Assembly (NCBI GenBank): GCA_024734555.1
Contig: JANPWX010000038.1
Location: forward strand, 2,428,758-2,492,757
Reading direction: 5' to 3'
DNA from: Trochalopteron elliotii
Lineage: Eukaryota; Chordata; Aves; Passeriformes; Leiothrichidae
Length of the DNA: 64,000 nt
Shown here: one piece after another, positions 36,433 to 48,570 of the stretch
Layout of the letters: each line of letters starts with the position of its first letter
Position numbering within the stretch: the first letter of the stretch is position 1
Notes under the pieces: model-generated
Seen by the model: only the letters and a program-made list of their open reading frames with translations
Database searches by the model: none
What the model was told of the DNA's origin: nothing
Made by a program: the position numbers and the translations under genes

Positions 36433-39400
36433 TAGAAGATCTTAAATCACGTGACATTCCTGCTTTCCATATGTAAGAGTGTATCTGGCTAGTTTTTTCT
36501 GGATTTGCTGGTTCCAGACTCACATCTGTGTTTTTCACAGAACATATCTGCATGAATAAATTTGTGGGAGGACTTTAAGTCTAATTCTCTGATCCCTATA
36601 CATTGAATTTCGTTCACAGGAACAAAAAGAAGCAGCATACACCCAAAATGTTGCTCCAGGATTTTGACTTCACAAACAAGGCAAGAGGCCCTCCATTGCT
36701 TCATGTCTTAAACCTCTTAACACAAAATGCACTGTGGACAGACACACAAATTAAGTTTTAAATTAAATTCACATAATCTGATGCCCCATCTCCCTTCCTT
36801 ATTCTTTTGTAACCTGTTTAATTCTGTTCACTGTAAGCTGAAGCTGGTGCTAAAGGCCCCAAACTCCTAGAGAGGAAGTCATTCTCAGTATTTTGCACCG
36901 CGGGGTTCTATGTGTTTTTTCCTCTGTACATCTTTTCAGTTTTATAGCACACCATGTGATTGCTTTCCAAGGAGCTTCATGTATTGATCACTGTCAACAA
37001 GTACAGAAAATCAGGTCATCTTTTCTGTCTAGATATATTGGATGCACCATAGATTTCTTTTTACTATAGCTCTACAAGCTGCTTTTGTTATCCACCCCCA
37101 CAAAGCCTGCAAAACTTTTGCTAAAGGATAGTCAAGGAAAGCTGGTTTGATAACTGTTTCTCTTCCCATAGTTATTTGAAAACTAAAAGAGTTTTAATTC
37201 AGTAAAAATTTTATGAAATTCTTCATTTTAATCACATAACAATAGTTTGTTCTGCATGGGTGTCCACCCATAGGAATTTGTTGTGCAAAACTCTTGTTCA
37301 TCTCTTATATAAACTTTAGTAGGCACATTTGTTCCAGTCAATTGATAAATATTTCAACAGATGAATGTCAACAATTCAGCAAAAACATATGAAAATTAAT
37401 TGAAACCTCCCAGGTGGTACAATGCAGGTGACAGATGCAAAAGTGTCATTGAGTAGGAAGGGGATAAAGAAGACAAATAAGTCATTTTACACTGCTTGAT
37501 TTTGTTTTCAGTTTTGATTGCATGTTTCCTAAAAATCCAATAAGCTAACTATATATTTGTGTAATCCAATACACTTACTTTAATTAGGTCAGAAAAAAAA
37601 ATCAGTAAGTGTAGCCAAAGGATTCATTATTCGAAAATCTATATTCAGCTTATTTTTTTTTCAGGTTCAGAATTGATCTCAAATCCATTTTCAGCCTATA
37701 CCACTTGCAAGAATTCTGATTTTTACAGTGCAAAAGTTCTCCAGGTGCAATAAATAATCACTCTTAGCATTAGAACATAATCCTGGCTACACTTCTCATT
37801 AGTGAGCATATCACACATCATATAAATCTCTGATGTTTATTTCTTATTATATGAAAGTATTTGAGATATATTTGCTTCATTCTGAAAAGTCAGTTTAACT
37901 TGGAGATGCTGGATAGCTGTAATATTCTATGATATTTCTTAAACTAATGGATCACTTCTGTGACTATTACCTTCAGCAGTTCATTTCTATTTCCAGCTGG
38001 AAGAGTTACAAGATAACATCAGACTCCAAAGTAATTTGTTTATATAGTACAGTGGAAAAAATGTGGTCTGGTTTTTGAGAGCTGTTTTGGAATAGGTTTT
38101 TGTTGTTGTTTAGGGGTTTTTCAGCACAAATGCTGAAGTAAATAGTAACTAAATGAAGTAAAGAAGTAAATATTCAGAACTGTTTTACCTGTAGCAGACT
38201 CTTTAAGATGCTGAGGGGAAGTACTCTTACATACCTCTTGATCAATTTGTGGTCACTGCACAGCTTCCTTTGATAATATTATTTCAGCTCATGATCCTGT
38301 CATGTGCATGTTGTTTCAGGATGGCTTCTTGGATTTTACTTTTTTTTTTTACTTTTTTTTTGTTTTTTTAAATAATTAGAATGGCTGTTCTGCGAAAAGC
38401 TATGACTTTTGCATGTGCTCTTCTCTTAGGTCAGCCAAGTATTATCTTTTACTAAACCTTTTCCTAATACACTTTGGAAAGAATAGTCCATTGCCCTATG
38501 TAAGATGTAAATGTAGTCATTTAATGGCACCCAATACCCTTTTGATTTAGTATATGCATTGCATTAACACTGGCAGTGCAACTCAGAAGACCTTTCTAAT
38601 AAACTACATTACTTTAGGGTTGCATGATTTAATGATTATCTTTTTCTGTGTCAGTAAGTGGCATATACCAAAGTGACAAAATAAAGGATTAAAAAAGGGG
38701 ATAAAAAAGGATAAAGTATTAAAAACAACCTCAGTATTTTGAAGACTACAGCACATGCTATAAAAAATCAAGAATGCTGCAGTCCATGGAAAACAAGGGA
38801 GCTTTTAACTTAAGAGAAATAACATGGTTTTGAACACTTTTCCTTTTGACACATGGACTTAAAAGAACACCAATACCACTGAGTTTCAGCTTTAACCTCC
38901 AGCTATAACCTTGCCGCTGCCTAGTTCCCACCCCTACCTCTTTACAAATCCATACAATGTTCACTGTGGAAGTCACTTATTCATTTCCAGTAAAAAAGCA
39001 TATAAGTGATTATTTTCACTACCTAGAACCTGGTAAAACAAATTAGACAGGAGAAAATGTTTCCGTTCTTGCTTCATCTATGTGTTTTTTTCCTCCCCAC
39101 TGCATTTGCTAGAGGCTGCATATGTGAAAATGATCAGCCCTTTACTTTGAAGTGACAGGGTATTGTGCACAGTCCCCTCCCAATGGAGAGAAATTCAGCT
39201 TCTTTAGTCACTCCTTTATCATAAAGATATTTCATGTCTGTCACCTTGATACTTTTTCACATGCCTCTAGAACTTCCCATATCACTGAAGATGAAAATAT
39301 CTCTACAAGTACAGTCTATAACCTCTACCTCTGGTGAATGCTTGACTACCCTTTCTGCCAAAATGCAGCTCTAGGTATAAGGTGCAGCAGGATTACTGTG

Positions 39401-40768
39401 ACTTCTAAGAAGTTTATTTTGGATGAATAGCATTTCAGAATGCATTCCTGCCAAAGGGTTATCTGTGAATTCTGACTAGCATCCCTCCATATATCATTTG
39501 AGTCTATTACAGTCCTCAACTATTGTAGCTTGACTTTGGTTTCCAATTTTAGTGGCTCCCAGGACTTTTTATTTATTTTTTCCTCTCAGTATGTGTTTGT
39601 TCTGTCTCTTTTGTGTCAATTAAAACAATTGTCCTCCCACTAATGTTTATATTAGATAGTTTCTACCAGCTTCTTATTACTTTTATTTACTCAAAAAATT
39701 ACTTTTATTCTCATTACTTACTTACTAATAGCTGTATTTAGTGTAAAAAATCTTAGGGGACTAGAATTTTTTTTCGAGTTGCAGCTTGAAAGTTGAACCA
39801 TATAGGAGATGAAGATTAGAAGAATCACCTATATTCTATTATTATTTTCCTTTTTATAATAAAAGTATAATAAATAAAATCTGGGTAGCTCCACTTTCTA
39901 TTGAAAATATATTTCAAAAAGCTAAGGCATTCTCAGGATAGTATGTAATACAATGTATGTAATAAAAGGACTAAAATGGGCTTCTATGATCTCACTCAAA
40001 GTACTATTTTCCAGGAACAATTTTTCAGCTTTACCTCCTGAATGGAAGATGCTCTGTTTATGTCATGATGACATTCATACTTGTAGCACAAGCAGCACAC
40101 AAATCACTTTCATAATTTAGATCAGAATGCAAGTCTGTTCATATAAGTGTATTGAAGAGGGGAAATCACTATCCATTTTTTTTTCTGATGCTGACAGAAA
40201 ATCAAATGGTGTAGGACACCTTTTCTTTACCCTAACAAGGCTGTTGGAAACAAACACTGATTGACTGACCTACCATTTCTGCTTGGCACTTCTTCCAAAA
40301 AAATCTCAAGAAGGCTTTGGGAAAGTATTATAGTATTATATCAAACAGATGCTATAGTTTTTAAAATCCCCAAAAATCCAGCTCCCACTAAAAGTTAGTT
40401 GGAAAGCTTTTGTAAATTGTCAGCAACATCAGGATAAAATCCTGACTGATGACTTGGTTTTCCATACATTTTGAAAATATTTTTGCAGCATGAAAAGTGT
40501 TTTTGCCAAAATCAAGACATTTAAATCTGGAAGAAAAAAAAACCCAACATTATTTTGATTGTGATAAATTACACAATCCAGATTTATAGCAACCTATTTA
40601 TTTGGAAGTGCATGTCAACAATCCAGTAAATTGTCCTCTAGTACAGTGCAAATGTGGTCATCTATATACTTATCTTCCAAACCTGCTTCATATTCCGCTA
40701 TACATTCCTCTGAAAAGATGTTTAACATTTTCCTATCAACTTTTTAAGTGATAAGTCAGATTCTATAT

Positions 40769-40770
<2 letters not shown>
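36433..40770. other. AT-rich unique DNA, no gene
   Basis: 4.3 kb with T-rich runs (38339-38370) and short frames only (36489-36704 -, 38758-38976 -, 39152-39337 +). No CR1, LTR or exon recognised. Confidence 0.5.
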
Positions 40771-40809
<39 letters not shown>

Positions 40810-40846
40810 TTATTATTATTATTAATAATAATAATAATAATAATAC
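40771..40846. repeat. Compound trinucleotide array (CTA)n(TTA)n(ATA)n
   Basis: CTA units run to about 40808, then TTA units to about 40823, then AAT/ATA units to about 40845. The TTA and ATA halves are mutually complementary, so the right half can fold into a hairpin centred near 40824. Confidence 0.95.
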
Positions 40847-42374
40847 CTATCCTGGTAAAATGGCAATAGCTCAGCTTTAGGATATGTCTAACCTAAGCAT
40901 GGCAGGAGTGAGCTGTTTGGGCTAGATGTTCTGATGGATGTAGGCTTCTGGAATTACCTCTGTTTCATTTTGGTTTGGTTTTTTTGGTTTTTCTATTTAA
41001 CTATGCTATTTACAATCCCAATACTGTTCTCAAATTATGTTAGACAATACAGACAAATGTCTCTAGCTCAGGGCAGATCACCTGGCAGCCTAGACCTTAG
41101 CAATCTTTCTCCTGCACAAAATTCCACTAAAGATGGTTGGCAAACCATATTTCCATACATTGTAAACTTTAAGTCTTACATTTTCTTCTTACAAAGTTCC
41201 GATTCTTCCATTCTTTCTCAATTCTATTAGGCATAAGTTCCTGCCTAGTGCATGTATGTTGTGGCTTTGTGCTCATCTTGAATGCAGAGCTTTTTTCACA
41301 TTTCTGTACACAAATTACTGCAACTAACATTCCACTCAGAGGGACTTTCTATTTCTTTCCATGATTAGGTGTGATTTTCAACTTTTGGATTTATAATCCA
41401 AGCTTCATTTTGATTTTGGAATCTTCACCTTGATTGCTATTTTGATAGGCTTCTTCTAAACATAGACACAGGTTATATCTGAATCTGTTTTGTCTGGATT
41501 AGTCACTCATGCCTTTAAAAAAAAAAAAGTATTTCTCTGTCCCTCACTGAATACAATGACATTGTTTGACAATTCTTGGAACTGGGAATTGCCAACAGTG
41601 GAAGAGACCTTTAGTTGCCAAGTACCATGGTGGTGGTAAACTAGAGGAGAAGACAGGGACTCCTTGGGTTCTATTAGCTGGCTTCTGAGCAGAATCTAGC
41701 TTTGTCTCAGAGGCAACAGGTCCTATTTCCTTTGGAACTGGAAACTAGAAAGTGCCACTGCACTTAATACTCATGTCTCAAGTTACTACAGATCCTAGTG
41801 TTAGATGCCTGTTCAGCCTTTCCATTTCCTGCCTTTGGCAATTGCACCATAGGATACTCTTAAAAGTGAACAGATGTAATACAGTTATGGCTTTCGAAAG
41901 TGCACTATATAGAGCAGCTTTAGCAAAGATGTAGGAGAAACAAGAAATCCTAGTCTGCATAACATTGAAATCAAGTGCATCTTAAGCACAAGTGGCTGTC
42001 CAGTCCTGATCTGTAAGGGTGTAGTGTAATTGCATCCTCTTAATACCATCTCAGAACCTGGGCTAAGGCAGTTTCTAAAATGGGAAAAATAAGCAAATAG
42101 TTGGAACAGTGACAGCAGTTGAATAAAAATTCATTCTACGCTACTTTCTAAATCAGAGCCACAGGAAATGTGTCCAAATGGTAATTAATAACATTACGAC
42201 CAAAGCTTTACTTAAATCATAGCTCAGCAGGAAGCTACCCCCACACCAGTCATACTTAGTCTAGTGAGTCTTGCAGTTCTTAGAGGCCATTCAGAAGTGT
42301 TGAATAAATATTTGGAGGCACGGAATACCACTGCAGAAAAAAACAGCTCAGGAGGAGATAATGCAGGTTCATAC
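40847..42374. other. Unique DNA, no gene
   Basis: Frames at 40934-41230 (+) and an overlapping pair at 41752-41960 have no recognisable domain. No repeat recognised. Confidence 0.5.
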
Positions 42375-43079
42375 TTGCTCTCATTGAGAGCCCTGCTGAG
42401 AAGAACTTGGAGGTGCTGGTTGATGAGAAACTCAACATGAGCTGGCAATGCATGTTTGCAGCCCAGAGAGCCAGTCGTGTCCTGGGCTCCATCAAAAGCA
42501 GCCTGGCCAGCAGGGTGAAGAAGGGATTTTTCCCCTTCTACTCTGCTTTCATGAGACTGCAGATGGAGTGCTGCAACTGTCTCTGGATTCCCCAGCATGA
42601 GAAGGACATTGACCTGTTAGAGGCAGGTCAAAGAAGGGGCACAAATATGACCAGAGATATGCAGCACCTCTTCTATGAAGGCAGGTTAGGAGAGTTGGAG
42701 TTGTTCAGCCTGGAGAAGAGAAGGCCCCAGGAATAACTTAGAACTGTTTTCCAGTACCTAAAGGAGGTTACAGGACAGATGGAAAGTGACTTTTTGCAAG
42801 TGCATGTAGTGATAAAGAAGGAATGGGTTTGAACTGTCAGAAGGCAGGTTTAAATGAAATGTCAGGAAAAAATTCTTCACTGTGACAATGGTGAGACATT
42901 AGCACAAGTTGTCCAGAAAAGCTGTAGATGCCTCATCCCCGAAAGTGTTAAAGGTCAGGTTGGATAGGTCTTTGAACCACCTGGTCTAGGAAATTTGTCC
43001 CTGTCCATGGCAGAAGGTTCAGAACTAGATGATCTTTAAGGCTTTTTCCAAACCAAACCGTTATATGATTATATGATTC
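42375..43079 (+). mobile_element. CR1 LINE, forward, with intact 3' end
   Basis: A 5'-truncated CR1 reading forward: cttggaggtgctggttgatg, caacatgagctggcaatgc, ccatcaaaagcagcctggcc, tgagaaggacattgacctgt, ggagaagagaaggcccca, then the 3' UTR (agaactagatgatctttaag). It ends in the CR1-type 8-bp repeat (atatgattatatgattc, 43063-43079). Frame breaks make it inactive. Confidence 0.93.
42407..42736 (+). pseudogene. CR1 ORF2 C-terminal remnant
   Basis: This open piece of CR1 ORF2 carries [13 protein letters not shown], the [15 protein letters not shown] segment, [15 protein letters not shown] and [13 protein letters not shown]. It lies downstream of the reverse-transcriptase catalytic core, in the conserved C-terminal part of CR1 proteins. 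Upstream catalytic parts are absent, so it cannot be functional. Confidence 0.88.
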
Positions 43080-43145
43080 ATCTTTATATATAATGTAGAT
43101 CATAAGGCAGTATTCATTATTATGGAAAATCCAAGTTCTTATATC
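43080..43145. other. Spacer between the two CR1 3' ends
   Basis: About 66 bp separate the 3' terminal repeat of the forward CR1 from that of the reverse CR1. It contains no gene and no named repeat. Confidence 0.6.
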
Positions 43146-43314
43146 ATAGAAACATAAAATCATAGAACGAGCTGAGTTGGAAGGAATCTACAAGGATCAT
43201 TGAGTTCAACTCCCAGTCCTACACAGCACACCTCAAGAGTCACACCAAAAGCATTATCCAAACACTTGAACTCTGTCAGGCTGGTGCTGTGACCACTGCC
43301 CTGGGGACCCTGTT

Positions 43315-43518
43315 TCAGTGCCTAACCACCTTCTCCCTCCAAGTGAAGAACCTTTTTCTAATATCCAATCTGAACCTCCCCTGCCTCAGCTTCATGCTCG
43401 TTCTCAGAGCCCTGTGCCTGATCATAAGAGTGAAGAGATGGGTGCCTGCCCCTTTGCTTGCTCCCATGAGGATGTTGACGACCACAATGAGGTCTCCCCT
43501 CAGTCTCCTCTTCTCCAA
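43315..43518 (-). pseudogene. CR1 ORF2 remnant, C-terminal end
   Basis: Minus-strand frame starting EKRRLRGDLI and containing LRQGRFRLDIRKRFFT, the standard end of CR1 ORF2. It is out of frame with the preceding piece and decayed near its end (EKVVRH). Confidence 0.9.
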
Positions 43519-43551
43519 GCTGAACAGGCAAAGCGCCCTCAGCCACTCCTC

Positions 43552-43869
43552 CTATGGCTTCCCCTCATGGCCTTTCGCCATTCTCACGGCCCTCCTTTGG
43601 ACACTCTCTAATAATTTAATGCCTTTCTTACATTGTGGTGCCCAAAACTGCCCCCAGCACGCAAGGTGAGGCCTTCCCAGCTCAGAGCAGAGCAGGACAA
43701 TCCTCTCCCTTGCCCAGCTGTGATGTTGTGCCTTATGCACCCCAGGACAGGGCTGGCCCTCCTGGCTGCCAGGGCACTGCTGGCTCATGTTCATCTTTCC
43801 CTCAACCAGAACACCCAGGTCTCTCTCCCCAGCACTGCTCTCCAGCCTCTCATTCCCCAGTCTAACCAA
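43552..43869 (-). pseudogene. CR1 ORF2 remnant, upstream piece
   Basis: Minus-strand frame with WLESS-type GNERLESSAGERDLGVLV, KMNMSQQC, LGRPHLACWGQFWAPQ and KKGIKLLESVQRRA, matching the CR1 ORF2 C-terminal consensus. It joins by a frame break to the next piece at 43315-43518. Confidence 0.9.
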
Positions 43870-43960
43870 GGCTGACCCATTGCAGGTGCAGAATCTGGCA
43901 CTTTTCCTTGCTAAATTTCACAGAGCTGGACGTTGCCCACCTCTCTAATTTGTCCATGGA

Positions 43961-46900
43961 AACTTAAATCCTACTTTTAATGACTCTGGCTCATAGCTTC
44001 CTTTTGCTTCCAAAGCAGTTTAGCTTTACAAGTTATTAAATATCATCTCTTTTTTATCAGACATCTCTGGAAAATCTTATTTATCTTTTTTTAGTTACAG
44101 GATTTCCATTAAAGCAAAACCCAAAACATCTGATATTGATGTCTACCAGGGCTTTCAACATATTTCTCCAAAATTTTTAATTAAAACATTCATAACATCT
44201 CTAAAATGTAAATATAGCAATACATTCCCTGATATAGATTAAGAGAGTCAAAATAAATTTAGATAAAGTAAAAGAAAATCTTAAAAATAAAAATAAATAT
44301 CACACCACGTTTCTTTACAGATTAGACTTTTACTCTTCTAACACTGAAGAACTACCAAAAGTCATCCTTCTTACAGGCTGATATGGCTGAAACCTGCTAT
44401 TAATTTAATTTTACTCCAGCATGATGAGGAGTCACAGACTAATTTAGTCAGTGTTGGGCTGTATTTAGATCTCAGTCAAAATCCAAGTGAACAAACACCC
44501 ATTATTCCAGGATGAAGCTAAAGAAAAACAGAAATAGTTTTGAGGGTTGAACTCACCTTTATACTGGGAATAAACAGGTCTGATTATTTCTGCTGCATAC
44601 AGAATATGAATGAACCAGCAAATCCCTATTGAATTTAAGAAGTCACCTTTGAAACATCTCTGAGGAACATCTCTGACTTCATTTACGACACTGTCCAGTT
44701 AATATTTTTAATACATTCATGAATAAGATACTAGATTTTGTTTCAACAGAAGTTAGTTAACTCAAATGTGTAATACTCAGAACCAGGCTGAGAAATCAGT
44801 GCATTACTAGACCAGCACAAGTAATATATACATCCAAGCATTCAATAAGCTGATAAAGTGTACTGAGGTATTGTCATACCTAATTATTAACTTTCTAGTA
44901 CCTATGATCAAAGGCCCTGTCAAAATTTCCTGTGGGTATTTCACCTTACTTAAGCTTGTACATTGTTACAGACTGACAAATCCCATTCTGTTCTGTCTCA
45001 GAGCCAAATTAAATTCTAAACCTTTCCATCTTATCATTCACATCAAAGGTTTGTCCAGAATGAGGCTGAAGAACCCTTGGCAACCCTAATCAACACCTGC
45101 CTCATATATTTAGTTTGGATATATCATGATGCTTTCTCAGAGGACTCTTAACACCTATTATTGACACTGGCTAATAATATTGTCATGCAGTTCATTCAGA
45201 CTAGCATAAATTAAATAAAAAGTAGAGTGGTTGGTCTACCTAAAATAGTAGAGCTAGATTCAATGATTCTATTATTTTCCAGAAATCCCAATTCCAATGC
45301 ACATGTAAAGATTTCAGTGATTCAAACCAAATATAATTACTACTGTTTCATTACAGAATGTGTGGAAGATCAGTTTTCCAAGTAATGTTTTGCATTTCTT
45401 ACCCTCATCTTTAACACATGTAATCCATACATGTGCCAAAAGAATCCCACATCTTCATGACCGGAAGACTTTCCTGGTATTTCATGTTTGTTTTGAAAAA
45501 CAACCTTACATCCCATATTACATCAAGACACACAAACATCAGGTCAGACAACTTTTTTAACTAATTTCTTCAATTCTTGCAGTTTTAATCACTTTTAATA
45601 GTCAAGTCACAAAGAAGGAAAACTTTGTATTCTGTCTGTATTTTGGTCACACTATTCAGGTCATTTCTATATATATAGTCTAGAGAAGGTGCGAAGTATC
45701 CTTTGGCATGATGTTTTCAAGAAGACATTTATAGATCCACTAGGTAATATAAGGTATTTATAGAAAATGGTATGAGATATGCTCAAATATAAGAGCAAGA
45801 TGGTAAGAGGATAGCAGCTTAACAGATGAGAAAAACTTCCAGACAGTCATTTTCACTTCCAGCTCTTCTTCAGATACCTTAGTAGGGAATAAAATTATAG
45901 AAAACACCACACAAAGGAAGTAGTCAGCTCTTTCAAAAAGTAGAGGTATGAAAAAATCTGTAACGACAAAAAAGCCCCTTGTATTTGTCTAACATTTCTT
46001 GCTGGGCTAAAATTAACAGGGTATTTTTAATAAATTAAAGTACTTAAAAATATCAGTAACAAGAGATGGATTTTGCTCCTAGACAGTGTTATTGTGGTAT
46101 AGAACCTGAATTTTTGTGGATAGCATTTCTGATTATTTGTCCACAACACTGCATAATATCTTAATTATTTTAAAACCTTTGCCTGTGACAGCTTAATCTC
46201 TTTGGAATGGGTTTTCTGGAGTCATCTTTTCCATAGATCTCCCAGCTTTTACTAGGGAATGAGTTTATTAGCAAGGAACATTTTTTTGGGTTCATACTTG
46301 CAGTAATGATCACTCCTGTTTAAACTTAGGCTTTAAAACTTAGAAAGAATTCTCTTATGATTTTGGGGGACGAGAGTAATAAAACATCACCTCTTCTAGC
46401 CCTAGTGTTTTTGATTTAATTGTGATAATGTTCTACAAATAGAAGAATTACTTCTTGTCAATAACACCTAAACTACAGGTAATGTGCCAATGAAGTTTCA
46501 GGGTTCTAACTTAGACAAATGGAGAGTAAACTCGCAGATAAATAAATTGTATCATCTACAAAACATGGCCTCTGCTTCAATCATGAGTAATACCACTGAA
46601 TCAATTGGGGACTGCTTCTGGAAAATCATTATCTGACATGCATTTCAAAGATTAATTTGGAAAAGAGCGCTACACTAACAAACAGTCAGTTCTGCTCTCC
46701 AGCAGTCTGTGATATTTCCACAGTGTCTCAACTTTGGCATCTCTTTCCTGAGTGAGAATCCAATCCTGATTTAATTAAGTGGGTTTAGTTCACATAACGC
46801 AAATGTACAGGTATTTTAAAGAGTTATGCAGTTTGACTACTTGAAAGCTTATTTTGAAAGCTTCTAGCATTTATCTTGTTCAAACTCTTAGCACCCCCAT

Positions 46901-47279
46901 CCAATAGCAAAAGGCTGAAAAAAACTACACGGCCAAACCATATCTTCAGCCTGCTATCTCCAGTTACATACTGCCCAGCTGTTTTAGAGTCAAAACTGTT
47001 ACCATAAAGACAGTTGCAATATCAAAGTTAAAGCCTTGGGAACACAGTCTAGAGACAAAAAAGCAAGAAGTAATAAAATTTACTTATATGACGACTTGGT
47101 AAGGCAACCTCCTAACCAAAATACTAAGCTAGCCCCTCAGCTCTGTGGCTTGTGGAAGTGGTCCAAGGTAGCTGTAGGCTTGCCAAAGCCTCATGGTTGT
47201 TCTGAAACCAGTTCAGATTAACGTGACTGCATTAACACTGGTCAGGTTCCCTGGTTTGCCTGACTATCTCCTACTAGCC
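43961..47279. other. AT-rich unique DNA, no gene
   Basis: Short frames at 44871-45089 and 45360-45560 (+) have no known domain. No repeat recognised until the LTR-like signals near 47290. Confidence 0.5.
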
Positions 47280-47360
47280 AGTCCATTAGCCAATGCATAT
47301 ATACTGTAAACTCAGATAGCCTCTGACAGGGTCTCCTCTGCAAATAAAAGCTGGCTCGTT
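47036..47360 (+). mobile_element. Possible LTR remnant (CCAAT, TATA, AATAAA)
   Basis: CCAAT at 47290-47294, a TATATA at 47298-47303 and CAAATAAAAG at 47341-47350 lie in the order and spacing of an LTR U3-R region, after a slightly GC-richer stretch. No terminal TG/CA or target duplication is identifiable. I offer this only as a candidate. Confidence 0.25.
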
Positions 47361-47759
47361 TCCATTTATTTTCCCACTGATATCTACTGTATTGAAAAAT
47401 AGCTTTAGCTTGAATCCATATTCTTTTTGTCAGTGATCTGAGCTCCTATGGAAAGCTTGATCTTTTGTCTGTATTTTTTTCCTATATCTGATGATTTCAG
47501 AATACCTAGCAGAGCAAGCAGGTGTTTCAGAAAGAAATGTCATGTGAAAACAGGTGTTCAAAAAATAAATAATACAGTGCAGGGTTCCTGATGATTTTTG
47601 ATTAATGACTTGAATTTTCTATCTGCATAAACAACTCCTACTTTTGAGACTATGAACTAATACACCCTGTGGTTATGTTTGTCATTATAAATCTTAAAAG
47701 AATACATTTCCAGTTTGTTTTTTTTTTAAACTTTAATATATTTCTAAAACCCCAGTTTT
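47361..47759. other. Unique DNA, no gene
   Basis: AT-rich stretch before the LTR. A T-run at 47717-47727 adjoins its start. Nothing else recognised. Confidence 0.45.
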
Positions 47760-48570
47760 TGTACATGGTCTGGATTCAGGAACCCAGTGAGGAGGCTTTG
47801 GCAGTGAGGAGCTATAGGGCAGGCCTCTGTAAGGAGGAGCTAAGACTTCCTTTGCTGGACACAGATAATTCCAGACACCTCTGTAACAGACCCTGTGGAG
47901 GACATGGCTGAGCCCATCAGCTCCAGGTGTGGTGCTTTGGGGAAAACATATGTAAGAAAATGCCACGTATTGAGAAGAGGAGAGAATGTAGGGAGATAGA
48001 AAAATAGGGAGATAGCACCCTGCAAAGCCCAAGGTCAGAGAAGAAAGAGGGACTACAGGAGACCAAGCAAAGATTGCTTTTCAATATTTGGAAAGGACCC
48101 ATGACGGGTCCAGTGAACATTTCCTCTGGGTCCAGTGAACATTTCCTCAGGGAACTGTGGCATCTCGAAGGACAGACACCCAAGCAGGAAATATGCGTGA
48201 GGAGTAGGAGTGCCAGGGAGAAGCTGTTATGAAATGACTGCAGGCCCCTGTGCTTTTCCCGGGGCAGAATGGGAAGCAGGGATAGGAAGAGAGGTTGAGA
48301 GTGAAGACATGAACAAAAATCTGGAAGATAGGGAAGAAAGGCATTTTGTTTATTATCTTTGAATCTTACCATCCCCAAACTTTTATTTGGCATTAAGTTT
48401 ATTTTCCCCAAGTCAAATCTGCTTTGCCTCTGACAGTAACTAATAAGCCATCCCTCTGATTTTATCTTGACCTACAAGCTTTTTCAGCATACTTCCTCCT
48501 CCTGTCCTGTTGAGGAGGGAGGATGGGTGACCAGATGGTAGTTTGATATTTAATCTAGGTTAACCCAGCA
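47760..48570 (+). mobile_element. Probable avian LTR (family D), forward
   Basis: Contains blocks I know from an avian LTR: gaacccagtgaggaggcttt; ggacacagataattccagac; gaggacatggctgagccc; gcatctcgaaggacagacac; atgaaatgactgcaggcccc; tttggcattaagtttatttt; and tcttgacctacaagcttttt. The 3' part resembles the family A LTRs in layout (tcctgttgaggagggaggatgggtg near the end, then gttaacccagca). The right end is near 48570. The left end is uncertain. A 22-bp unit is duplicated at 48107-48150. The minus-strand frames of up to 164 codons that overlap it are shadows. Confidence 0.6.
48107..48150. repeat. 22-bp tandem duplication
   Basis: ggtccagtgaacatttcctc occurs at 48107-48126 and again at 48129-48148, a period of 22 bp, inside the LTR of family D. 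Confidence 0.9.

Larger units (their letters stand above)
43146..43960 (-). mobile_element. CR1 LINE, reverse, with intact 3' end
   Basis: Reverse-complement CR1. The left end is atcatagaaacataaaatca then tagaacgagctgagttggaa (the terminal 8-bp repeats and 3' UTR). Then come the tgaagaacctttttctaatatcc 3' UTR block and ORF2 codons up to about 43870. A segment with ggtgcagaatctggcactttt and cacctctctaatttgtcc follows to about 43960. The 5' end is truncated. Better preserved than the CR1 at 24155. Confidence 0.93.

Noticed and set aside
36189..36553. Lys-rich minus-strand frames of 62 and 103 codons
   Set aside because: Same artefact from the G/T-only tract.
43289..43875. Plus-strand frames of up to 126 codons
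   Set aside because: They are antisense to the CR1 ORF2 remnant, whose true reading is on the minus strand.
47733..48411. Minus-strand frames of 99 and 164 codons
   Set aside because: They run antisense through the family D LTR and match no protein family I know.
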